Shown one piece after another: positions 11,562 through 21,991 of a stretch of 64,000 nucleotides of DNA. Made by a program: the position numbers and the translations under genes. The DNA is taken from positions 2,604,001 to 2,668,000 of the forward strand of contig JADCRB010000005.1 in the NCBI GenBank assembly GCA_021464245.1, written 5' to 3'. This DNA comes from Carallia brachiata. Its lineage: Eukaryota; Streptophyta; Magnoliopsida; Malpighiales; Rhizophoraceae. Numbering within the stretch: position 1 is the stretch's first letter; each line of letters opens with the position of its first letter. The notes beneath the pieces were generated by a model, which was not told where the DNA came from, did not search any database, and worked only from the letters and a program-made list of their open reading frames with translations.

Positions 11562-12728
11562 ATGGCCAATAGTGAAGTGAAGCTTATAGGTGCCTGGCCA
11601 AGCCCATTTGTGGCGAGAGCGAGGATAGCACTTAACGTCAAAGCCATAGACTATGAGTTTCTTCAGGAGACGTTTGGGGCCAAAAGCGAGCTTCTTCTTA
11701 AATCAAACCCTGTCCACAAGAAAATCCCAGTCCTGATTCATCAAGGCAAGCCCATCTGTGAGTCTCTCATCATTGTTGAGTACATCGATGAGGCTTGGTC
11801 TTCTGGTCCTTCCCTCCTCCCCTCTGATCCTTATGATCGTGCCATTGCACGGTTCTGGGCAGCCTATATTGATGAAAAGGTTTGCTTTTTTTTTTAAACC
11901 TTTTTTGTTTCACTTTTTTCTGTCATTTTTTTAACGGACAGACTGATTCACCGATTCGAATATGTGACCTCTGGGTCTAATCTTACTGTTATAATAAGAC
12001 GTATTTTTATTTTTTTTATTTGTCTTATGCTTCCATTTTTTTTCCTTCCTTCTAACAGAATGCTTATGCCCAGAGTTTTAGGGGTATGTCATAGATTTGA
12101 TAATTGAATGAGAAACCTTTGTTTGAAGAGTAGTAATTTTATCATAAAATTCATATTATAAACTATTTTATTATTATTATTATTGTATAATGGATCCATT
12201 AATTAATTTAATATTGTTAAAAAAAATTAGTTATACACTTAAAGTCATAAGTGTTAGATGTTCGTAATACATATTTTGGGATAATTATCATTATCGTTGT
12301 TTGGATGGTGTTTTGGAGGAAAGATCTTTTGATTGATGGAATACATACATATGTGTGCAGTGGTTTCCAACCCTGAAAAGCATTGCGGTTGCCAAAGATG
12401 AAGAGCAGAGAAGGCTTCGATAGAGCAAGTGGGACAAGGGCTGGCACTCCTGGAGGAAGCGTATGGGAAGATGAGCAAAGGGAAGGCTTTCTTTGGAGGA
12501 GATCATATTGGGTACTTGGATATAGCATTTGGTGCTTTCTTGGCATGGATAAGGGTCTCTGAGAAGCTCAACGGAGTTAAGCTGCTTGACGAGGCAAAGA
12601 TTCCTGGTCTTGCTAAATGGGCCCAGACGTTCTCATCTGATCCTGCTGTGGTTGGTGTTTTGCCTGAGACTGAGAAGCTTGCCGAGTTCGCCAAGGTTCT
12701 TCAGGCGAAACTCAGAGGGGCTGCTTAA
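11562..12728 (+). CDS. Tau-class glutathione S-transferase, frame broken in exon 2
   Basis: The product is a cytosolic enzyme that conjugates glutathione to electrophiles in detoxification and stress responses. Exon 1 is 11562-11879 (106 residues) and exon 2 is 12361-12728; the intron has GT-AG ends and sits after the thioredoxin-fold domain, as in tau GST genes. Exon 1 carries the N-terminal motif [14 protein letters not shown] with the catalytic serine at residue 14, the KKIPVL cis-proline loop (Pro56) and the Glu67-Ser68 glutathione contact. Exon 2 begins WFPTLKS in frame with exon 1 but meets TAG at 12421. The conserved helical domain ([27 protein letters not shown]) then continues one frame away to TAA at 12726. 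One base appears lost at about 12409-12414, in an AGAAGG that would be AGAAAGG in a working copy. The ATG choice is firm: it starts the family's N-terminus. Either a decayed allele or a sequencing indel. Confidence 0.93.
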
Positions 12729-13073
12729 TCAGCCACTGTTCTTGGCCAGCTGTTTACTGAACTTTGCCAAGTTTTATGCTTTTTTTTTAGTTTTTTGTTG
12801 TTGTCGTCGTCGTCCTAGAATTGTCATTGAAATAATTTTGAAATAGTTGGAACAAAAAAAAAAAGAAATAATTTTGAAATAATATGAATGGTTGGTGTTT
12901 GTAGTGGTTCTGCGGCAGATTGAGCAAATCTGTGCGTAAGTGGGATATTATATTACCTTTGGCAGGAAAATCGCCTTCATTTCTATGGTTTTTAACTCTT
13001 TTTGGGTAATAAAGACTTAGTAAACGAAAGAGAATAAAAAAGAAAAAAGCAAGATTTAGTGGAAAAAACTTAT

Positions 13074-13280
13074 AGTGTATTTGGATTGTGAGAAATTTGG
13101 AGAATTAAAAAATTATTTGAATTGGTAAAAAATAAGTGAGAAAAAAAGTAATAAATAAATAAATAAATAAATTATTTAAATAAATAAAAAATATAAAAAT
13201 AAAAAAAATAATATAAAAACAATGAGTGGTCTTAAAGTTATTTCATTCTTTCCTTTGGTTTCTAAGAAACCAAACGCACT
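13074..13280. mobile_element. Short MITE, AGTGTATTTGG ends
   Basis: The left end AGTGTATTTGGATTGTGAGAA pairs with the inverse of TTTCTAAGAAACCAAACGCACT at the right end. The interior is A-rich with ATAA repeats and no coding capacity. Ends resemble the elements at 19973 and 45581. Confidence 0.5.
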
Positions 13281-15119
13281 GGAAGATGCAGTCATGTGAG
13301 ACTTAAAAAAAAAAAAAAAGCAACGGATCAACCAATGTCCTTTTTTTTTTTTTTAAGCTTAAACGGATCAACCAATGTCACTGGAATTTGGGCTATTGAC
13401 TCGTCTTCAGAATTCAAGTCGTTAATAAAAAAAAATTTTTAAAAACTGTTTTTTTTTTAAATGTTCAGATAGTTGATTATTATTTCAAGGCGTATATGAG
13501 GGCCACGTCCCACTTTCTTATGGAATCAGACTTCAGAATATTTTGATGCCGTTTCTGAGGTGGGCAGTGAGTATACACGATGGAGAATGGTTCTTCTGCT
13601 GTTCACAACTGGCTCTCTTTTGAAATTGAAATTATGGCCCTTCGAGAGCCTGCTGACACATCGCAGATAGATATTTTAGGGGCCATGCATCGGTGGTCTT
13701 ATTCTCGGCCGCTGGAACCATTGTCCTTTTACATTCAATTGGTGCCTGAACATTTTTCTTCTCTGGTCCTAAGACTTTATTCTATTATGTCAGAATAGTT
13801 AATATTTTTTTTTTTACCAAAAAAAATTGATATATTAATTTAAATAAATTTCGTACATAAAATCAACATAATAGACATCAGAAAAATCTGCACAATGCAG
13901 GAATAAACGACACAATGACTTACAAACTGATCAAAATGACCATATTTAAACAGGGCACGAAACTCATAAGATCCTACCAAGAGAGTATAAATTAGACTGA
14001 TCATATAAAGTTACGTACAACAACAAACACCGCACTTAGACAAACTTACGACAGAAATCGTCCAGATATGTCCAGTACTAATTTCCTTAAAACCTGAAAC
14101 ACAGGACATTCAGATACAAAACGTCAGAATAGTTAATATGGTTACTTGTATCAGGCTGCAAAAACATCAAATTGGTGAGGTCTGCCGTTCTCGAACAATT
14201 TTCAAGTTTGCAGTAAAAAATAATTGATAAAAATTATGTAAATATAATTAATAAGATATATAAAAAAATATATAATTAATTTAATAAAATTTAATAATTT
14301 ATTTATTTTTATTAAATTTAATATATTTTTTTATAATTTAACAATTTAAATTATTAATTACCTACAATTCCGTGCTAAAAAAAGTATTTTTGTAATCTAG
14401 ATCTCAAGACGATGTTATTCATATCAATTCAATAGTTTCATCTGTTACTCTAGCAACTTTATGGTACCATAAGGAGAGCAATTTGCATGCCATTTCATTC
14501 AATATCAAGTCCCAAAGAACAATTTGAAGATGCGTGACTTTTAAAATCTAAATCAGTCTTCTTCAATAGGGACCATAAAAATTTATGGAAAATACTTGGT
14601 AAAATTTATATAGAATTTAAAGTAATATAAATTATTAGATAACTGAATTTGAAAAAAAAAACAAATAAGTTGTTATATGCAAAACTTTAAGAACCGAACC
14701 TATTATTGAACCGAAACGTTGAAAGTTTAAAATTTAACCAGTTTAATTATTTTAACTATAGTTGAATTAGTATAACTGATATTTGATAGTAAATATATAA
14801 AAATTACATATCTATCTACATTATATATCAAATATTAATGTATAAAATGTAATATTATATAAGATATAAATATCATGCATATGTATATATTACAACAATG
14901 ATATTTGTAGATTTAATGTTTATGATTTACAATTTATTGTAAGGTAAGTTAATATATTAATATATTAATGCAAATAAATAAATTAAACAAAAATAATTTC
15001 AAAAAGTTTTCTTTATACGTGAGTTAAAATTTTTATTCAAATAACATAGTTCTTATTTATGCTGTAAATAGGGTGGTAAAATATTTTAATGAAAGATAAT
15101 TGCAGCTTAAAGAAAGTTA

Positions 15120-15163
<44 letters not shown>

Positions 15164-15742
15164 TTTTATATACATTAAAAATATTATAATTAATATATTT
15201 AATAAAATATTAAATAATTTCAACAATATATGATAAAAATATTAACTTGCCTTATTTTTAAATGACAATTCATTTCTCAAGACATATTGTAATTGTTATA
15301 CTTTTAAGTCAATGCGTAGAGTTTCGAACAATTAATGCAACATTTAATACTGTTTTGGTTCCCGATGTGTCCCTAAATCAATGCATTTTCCACGGAGTTT
15401 CACTTCCCAAAGCGGCAAGGTTGTGAAAGCTCCACTTTTTCTTTCAATTTTACAGGCGAAGACGTCGCATCGCTCTCACCCACTGACCGAATTAAAAAAA
15501 GTTAATTTGATACACTTATTTTTTTAATAGAATTGATCAATCTTTTAAATTTTCAACATATTAATTATTTTTTAGTTTAATCAGATCAAATTATTAATTA
15601 ATTATTAATTTTTTTAATTAAATCTATTAATTTAATCTAATTCTCATAATTAGATGTTGTTATATAAATTATATAGTCTCTTTAATACTATTTTAAAGAT
15701 AATCATATAATAAAACTTAAGGTTATTTTTGTCTTTTTCAAA
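13281..15742. other. Intergenic DNA with repeats
   Basis: A 72-codon frame at 13580 has no recognisable domain. A block at about 13800-14110 has higher complexity but no gene. A (TA)n tract lies at 15126-15155. AT-rich pieces near 14230-14360 resemble the tandem repeat at 8800-9660. Confidence 0.45.
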
Positions 15743-16839
15743 AGCAAACGACCTTAGTCCACCCAAAATGTTTTTACTTTTGTTGATCCATATCTACAAT
15801 GATCTTTTTGTTAAAATCGACCCACATGGTTCATTTTATTTGCATAAATCAGTTTATTTGTTAATTTTTCTGTCATTACGGTTCACATGTCACCACGTCG
15901 AATAATGCGTTGAATTTGTGAGATGACGTGTCATGTCTCAATAATAAAATTTTGTTAATGTGACATTTAAAAAAATTAAATTTAAAATTTATGTTTTAAA
16001 AAAAATTACCCAATAATCTTTTTTTTATTTGTTTTTGTCTTGAGGGTATACCAGTTTCGGTTCTTTTTAATAAAAGAAGCTCCTTTTGTCAATCTTGAAA
16101 TTGACCCGGATACTGTTTCACATAGATGAACACAGGGAAGATGATGCTTCTGTAAGTTATGCGATGGAATCACCTAATACAGCTACTGAAATGGAACATA
16201 ATGTTGTTGTTGGGGATGATGGAGAAAAACCCCATGTTGCTGGTACGGCTGTTAATGAAGTTCAGCTTCAGGATTAGCTTGAGGGTGGCAGCTCTTTAAG
16301 AGAAGAGGAGGTGGTAGAGGAAGATGGGTCTACTGATGGAGCAGATATAATGGTTGGGATTATGGGTTCTGGCATTTATGTTGATGGCGTCTGCATACGT
16401 GATTTTTGCGATGGTAGTGTGGTGAATTTGAATGGGGAAGCAGCTCCTCATGATGGGTCGAGCTGTGCCGCATCATCTGCAGCCTGAAACTCTGATGCTT
16501 GAGGGATGTTGAATTTGGGTTAGAGGTCAAGAATTCTTTTTGGTAAAATTTTTTAAAATAAATTTTTATTTTAATATTTTTTATTACCTTGTTACCAAAA
16601 TTTTTTTTTTGTTGATGTGACATGACACATCATCTCACAAATTAGATGTGTCATCTCACAAATCCAACGTGTCATTTGACGTGATAACACATGACTTTAG
16701 ATAACAAAAAAATTAATGAATGAACCGATTCATGCTAATAGAATGAATCATGTGAGTCGATTTTAATAAAAAAAGAAAAATGTTGTTGATATGAATCAAC
16801 AAAAAATAAAAACGTTTAGGGCAGATTAAAGTTTTTGCC
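15743..16839. mobile_element. Mutator-like element with long TIRs and an internal coding-like segment
   Basis: The first ~220 bases and the last ~220 bases are inverted repeats at roughly three-quarters identity. Matching blocks are TTGTTGAT[CT]CATATC, TTAAAATCGAC[CT]CACATG, CA[CT]CACGTC/TATCACGTC and TTTGTGAGATGAC. The ends read AGCAAACGAC and, inverted, GGCAAAAACT. Nine-base flanks TTTTTCAAA (15734-15742) and TTTTTTAAA (16840-16848) agree at 8 of 9 positions, the target size of Mutator elements. Between the TIRs, about 16100-16490 is GC-richer and encodes acidic, Glu/Asp/Gly-rich peptide on the plus strand (for example VVVGDDGEKPHVAGTAVNEV) with a stop at 16276 and continuing coding character after it. 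No transposase is visible. This fits a Pack-MULE carrying a gene fragment. I do not recognise the source gene. Confidence 0.7.
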
Positions 16840-16989
16840 TTTTTTAAACTATATTTTAACACGCTTATCATGTAACATGAAGTTAATTTATTGCACTTTC
16901 ATATTGCTTGTGGGGTTTTTTTAGATAAGTCTAATTGCAGCTGCATCATATAAGCTCCCTTAATGTTCGGGTAAGAAGTCATGTTGTAG

Positions 16990-17031
16990 ATAACTATGAT
17001 GCATTTACTCTCGAGTAACGATTAAATTCGA

Positions 17032-17068
<37 letters not shown>

Positions 17069-18153
17069 TTCTCTCTCTAATTCTCTCTTTCTCTGAAAAT
17101 TAAAGACTGTTGCTGGCCCTTTGGCCGGCAGTGGCTGGCCGCCAACCACCATTGCCAGCCCCCCTTCCCCCTCTCCTCTCCTCTCCCCCCTAACCTCTGC
17201 TTCTCCACCTCTTTTTTCTCCCTTCCTCTCTGTCTTTCTTTCTCTTTTCTTTGCCTTTTCTTTCCTTATGGTAGCTCCTCCCCCATTTTTTTGGATCTAG
17301 TTACGTAGCTTCCACCCATGGCCTCCCCAATACTGGATATGGCATCCTCTCCAGTCCATGCCTGTTTTTGTTGTTTTAACCACCTCTACCACCATACTCT
17401 CCGCCACCTTGGTTACCTATGGAGCCTCTCCCGACGCCCTTTACATCGCCTTTGAGTTTGCTAGAGCTTTACCTGTAGTCGTCACTGACTATGAAGCCTT
17501 TGACACCGGCTCTGTTGTTGCTAGTGCCAGCGGTGCTTCCCCAGAAACCTGTCAAATTGCCTCTTATGTTGCCGAACCAATATCTATCGTCGTTGGTGAC
17601 TCTGAGGACTCTTCGGCTGCCTCTATCATCGCCTGCGTTTCTGTCACAGCCATCGGTGACTACACCTTCCATTGTTGCTTTTGTTGCCTCGGATACCAGT
17701 TGGGGAGTATTTTGCTGTAGATTCATACGAGTGTTATGTTGCTATTGTTATGTAGAATTTAGGTTAGTTGTTTGAGATAAGTTCATGTTTGTATGTAGGC
17801 TAAATTTGAAGGAAATTGTTGCCGGATACATCCGGACAATTTTTATCGTAGGTCTGCCGATGTGTAATTTGTACTGCCGTGTGTAGCTTTGTCCCGATGA
17901 GTTAGATTTGTCTGAGACTTTAATGTTAGGTAGCTCTAGTTTAGTTTCAGTGTTTTTTCTCATTAAAGGGATTTATCTAATTAGACTTCGGGTCCAGTTA
18001 GTTTGTGGTCCTTATGACCTGATTAGTTATAGGTCATTGTGGCCGTCTGTTTCTTCTACTTCGTGTAGGTTTTCTCAATGTCTTCGTCTCGATATTTTGT
18101 AAAGAATAATCTTACATTAATGTAACGATTTCTTTTTCGCTAAAAAAAAAAAA
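16990..18153 (+). mobile_element. Poly(A)-tailed non-LTR retroposon, copy A
   Basis: The block ends in a 14-A tail and is flanked by imperfect target duplications: AAGTCATGTTGTAG at 16976-16989 and AAGACATGATGTAG at 18154-18167, 12 of 14 identical. The 5' part is a (CT)n and C/T-rich leader, followed by a GC-rich core with GGCCGGCAGTGGCTGGCC and a simple Ala/Ser/Val/Thr-coding stretch, then an AT-rich 3' end closing with TAATGTAACGATT before the tail. No reverse transcriptase is encoded, so it would need enzymes from a LINE. Open frames inside (17358-17720) are low-complexity and not convincing genes. Confidence 0.6.
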
Positions 18154-18167
18154 AAAGACATGATGTA

Positions 18168-18925
18168 GCTTACTTTTATTTGATGTAGTCTAAAAGTGTC
18201 AATTGTTGTCAACAAAAGGATTTGTAGATAATGACAACGTCTGCACGTTGATGAAAAATTAGCTGAATAACTTTTGCTGAATTGGGCTCTTCTTGGTATA
18301 TTTAGGTAATTTTCTAAAAAAACGTGTATTGCAGTTAAAAAAAAGAAGGAATACATTTATGAAAGTACTAGTACAAGGACGCACACGAAATGTTGACAAA
18401 ATGACATTTCTTCTTTCTCCACTGTTGTCTTTGTTTACGTCTCAAAAAAGACATCCATTTTTTTTCAGTCTTTTTCTTTCCATCCATTTTTTGGTAGGTA
18501 ATTGCCATTTTTTTTATATGAGTCCAATTATATAATCATGAAAAAATGAGATGTAAAATGTATATATTGCAATCAATTGTTTTATTTTTTTGGTAACAAA
18601 ACAATTCTTTTCAATAAAAAAAGATAAAAAAAATGCTTTTATTTATTTAAGCAAAAAAAAATTGTGGTTATAGGACAAAAAAAAACGATTGATTATAATG
18701 TATTGACTTCATGTTGTATTTTTTTAGTGTCTATGTACCTTTTTTGTTCTTAGAATGCCCAAGCACGTCTGCTTGATGTACAGGTAGACATCTTCATACA
18801 AATTTTCTTTTTTTTCTTATCAATTAGCTAAGATTAGTCATGACTCTTTTTAATATCTAACCTAATAGATCATTAAACAACTTATTTACAATCAAAAAAG
18901 GCATAGAGCTTAAATTAACCCACCA
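18168..18925. other. Intergenic DNA between two retroposons
   Basis: A/T-rich with long homopolymer runs. No gene or element was recognised. Confidence 0.45.
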
Positions 18926-19902
18926 AAATCTTCTCTCTCTTAGCTTTTCCAAAGAGCAACCCCCTTGCCAGTCGGTGGCAGTGGCCAGTCATCTCCGCCG
19001 ACCAGCCACCGGACCTCTTCCCTTAGCTTCCATTTTGTCTTTTTCTTCCTTTTCTCCTCCCCTCCTCTTGTCTTAGTCTATTACCTCTCTCATGTCTGTT
19101 TTTTCCTCCTCTATCAGACCCCCAAAACTGCTTTTATGGGGCTTTTTGACTTTTTTTTTCTTTGAGACCAGGTTTCAATAACGTCACCCACGGTCTTTCT
19201 AGTTCTAGATCCATATTCCCTGGTGGTTTTCCACCATTTTCGCCGCAACCTTTGTTGCCGGCACCGCTGTACCAGTCACTGGCCTTATCGTCTCCAACTT
19301 TGCCTTTGCTGTCAGTGCCACCATACTGGCCGTCGGCACGACTGTTGGAGCCCATGTTGTTGCAGCTCGAGCTGGCACTACTGGCGTCGCCCCCAATGTT
19401 GTTGCCTCTACCAGCACAGTTGCCACTGCCGCCCACGTCTCCTCCATCGTTGACCACATTTTCTTCGCTACCGACCATAAGCTGCCGCTAGATTTGACAA
19501 GAAAGGTTTCTGTTGGATTTTTTTGGGTTAGGTAATTTGTATTGCTTTCATATATTTTTGTGTTTATTGTTTAACTCTTTTGTAAATCGTTGTCGGGTAT
19601 ATATAGGCGATTTATGTTATGTCTATTAAGATGCAGTATGTGTTGCCGTATGCAGCTTTCTCAATTTAGATTAGATTTAGTTAACAACTCGAATTTGGTA
19701 GGTTTAGTTGCATTCCAGTAGGTAGTTTCGAATTTTGTACCTAATTTGTTAATGGTAAATTTAACCGCGTGATATATAGGTCATTTGTGTTAATTTACTC
19801 TCATAGTTCAAGCAAGTACTCCTGACACCTTTGTGTCGGCCCTGCATATGATTTTACCGAGTATTAATGTTACGATTTTGTTGCAGTAAAAAAAAAAAAA
19901 AG
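18926..19902 (+). mobile_element. Poly(A)-tailed non-LTR retroposon, copy B
   Basis: It has the same orientation and plan as copy A: CT-rich start, GC-rich core with GTCGGTGGCAGTGGCC and CCGCCGACCAGCCACCGG, low-complexity coding-like middle, a TGCCGTATGCAGCTTTCTC block matching TGCCGTGTGTAGCTTTGTC of copy A, and a 3' end TAATGTTACGATT before an A-run. Flanks share CCCACCA (18919-18925 and 19903-19909), a short probable target duplication. No enzyme is encoded. Confidence 0.55.
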
Positions 19903-19972
19903 CCCACCACTGTTAAAAAAAATCAAAAAATAACAAAAATCTACTGTCATTTGCAATCACTCGCTCAAGCTT

Positions 19973-20333
19973 AATAGTGTGTTTGAATAAAGGAAAAAGG
20001 TGGAGAAAAGTAAAGAATAAGAAAGAAGTGAGAAAATAAAATTATTTGGATAAGTAGAAAAAGTTGTGAAAAATAAAATGATGAAAAAGAAAAATTAATA
20101 GTAATTTGTAAGAGAAAAAGTTATGATGAAAATAAGTTATTCGAATAGAGGATAAAGTTATATAAAAGAAAATGATTAAAAAAATGTAATAATTTATGAA
20201 AGAAAAAGTTATGAGAAAAATAAGTTATTTGAATAAAGGAGAAAATTGTAAGAAAGAAAAAATTAAGAAAAAATGAAAGAGTAATATTTTTTTTTTCTCT
20301 CTAACTTTTTTTAACTTCTCCAAACATGGTGTA
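19973..20333. mobile_element. MITE with TAGTGTGTTTGA ends
   Basis: The left end TAGTGTGTTTGAATAAAGG is mirrored by the inverse of AACTTCTCCAAACATGGTG at the right. The interior is built from repeated A-rich units (AAAGTTATGA, AATAAGTTATT[CT]GAATA). TAA occurs at both outer edges, a possible 3-bp duplication of PIF/Harbinger type. A relative in opposite orientation lies at 45581-45892. Confidence 0.5.
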
Positions 20334-20439
20334 AATCTTCTGCGTGCGTGGCCAGATCCGGCATGGTCTTCTTCCCGCTCCCTTGAATTGTTGGACTTTG
20401 TAATTTCTCTTGGATGACGACAGTTCTAGGAATTTGAGT

Positions 20440-20720
20440 AGCGAAGCATGAACACGGTGTTCAACACGGACACACGACAGATGCGTATTCGACAAGGTCA
20501 GAAGTGTTCGAAAATTTTTTTTTTAAAAAATTCGGACACACGTGTCAGACACGAGAAGTACAACTATATGACATGCCACCGATATGCCTGAATATTTTTA
20601 TAACTATTTTTAACAAATAAAATGAAAAAAAATTTAAAAATTATAATTTAATATTATCACTTACGAGTGACTTTTAAAACGTTTAAACTCTAACTTATTT
20701 TTAACTTTAATAAAAAAAAT
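20440..20720. repeat. GACACG-rich dispersed repeat, copy 1
   Basis: The block carries ACACGGTGTTCAACACGGACACACG followed by an A/T run and CGGACACACGTGTCAGACACG. The same GACAC/GTGTC vocabulary recurs at 41433-41790 and 47525-47680. The family is not identified. Confidence 0.4.
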
Positions 20721-21949
20721 CAAATTAATTACAAATTTAATGTCTTTATTTCGGTACTCCACAACAAAGAATAAAAGATTCTATGATATATTTTTTGAGT
20801 AAAAAATCTCTAAAATTTATGATAATTATATAAATATATTTGTAAATGTTTTCGAGTGAACAAAATTTATAAAATTATACAAATATATATTTATGATGTA
20901 CAAATATTTTATAAAATTAATTATATATATATAGCTGTGTCTAAACCATATATATGTCGTAATATTTTTAATGTTAGTGTATCGTTATATACATGTCGTG
21001 TCGTTTTGTATTATTTTCGTATCGTCATGTCCATGCCTGTGTTTATATAATTTGAGAGAGGCGGAAAAGGAAGAGAGATCAACTTACTTTTATTTTTTGG
21101 TTTTGTTTTCCATATTTGTAAAATAATAAAAATAAATTTTCCGTAAATTAGAAAAAGTCTAGAATTGCGACGTGAGCCTTTTTTTAATGGCATAGCATCT
21201 TATGTGACGATAGTCTAACAATATGTCGAACACATGATATACATCTCAGCAAAGTTAATCCTAAGATAATGGGAAAACACTAATTTATTCACCGACGAAA
21301 AGTGGGATCAATTGTATAAAAGAAAAACGTTATGTTTAATTATAGACAGAATTAAAACGTAGGCACTAATTTAAAATTTGAACAAAAAAATTATTAATTA
21401 AATTTATTTGATATAAAATAATGACTAATTTGAATTCTTTTTAATATTTTGATATAAAGTAATGACCAATTCAATTTTTTTTAATATTCTCTTGTTTTTG
21501 GTCGGAGTAGAGTAGATAATGAGTTTGAATTGTAAAAATTTAATAGAAGAGGAAGTTGTAAAAAAGACAAATAATTTATTTAAGTAATAAATACGTGAAA
21601 AAAATAATTAAAAAGATATGATTTTAAATAATAATTTTCTTTGGAAAGGAAATTTCTTTCCCATATTTATCCTACAAAACAAAAAGAGCCAGAAGATAAG
21701 GGGGGAGATCACAAGAAAGAGGGTGGAATAGGTGCGCTGATGCCGTAGGCTTTCTTACTGGGAAGAATGAGACAGGCAGCGATGCTGATTCCGGGGGCTG
21801 GTCTTAATGCAGACAAGGGGATGGGGAGACAAACACAAGATCATTCCCGCAACATAATCCTGCTGTCGGATTGAGAGCGAAACCATCAAAATCCTTTGAT
21901 TGAAGGAAAGCCAAAGCAAACCCATCAAAGATTCAGACTTTGTAACCAG

Positions 21950-21953
<4 letters not shown>

Positions 21954-21985
<32 letters not shown>
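21954..21985 (+). repeat. (GA)n microsatellite abutting a start codon
   Basis: About 16 GA units run directly into the ATG of the TTC38-like gene, so the tract is in its 5' leader. GA repeats in plant leaders are often bound by BASIC PENTACYSTEINE factors; that role here is inference. In frame it would encode Arg-Glu repeats if an upstream start were used. Confidence 0.85.

Positions 21986-21991
<6 letters not shown>

Noticed and set aside
17358..17775. Overlapping plus-strand frames of 94-120 codons
   Set aside because: Low-complexity Ala/Ser/Val-rich peptides inside the retroposon; no known domain.
19134..19491. Overlapping frames of up to 114 codons on both strands
   Set aside because: Open on both strands because the GC-rich retroposon core lacks stops; no domain.
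21896..21985. N-terminal Arg-Glu extension of the TTC38-like protein
   Set aside because: Comes from reading the (GA)n leader; the family starts at the ATG right after it.
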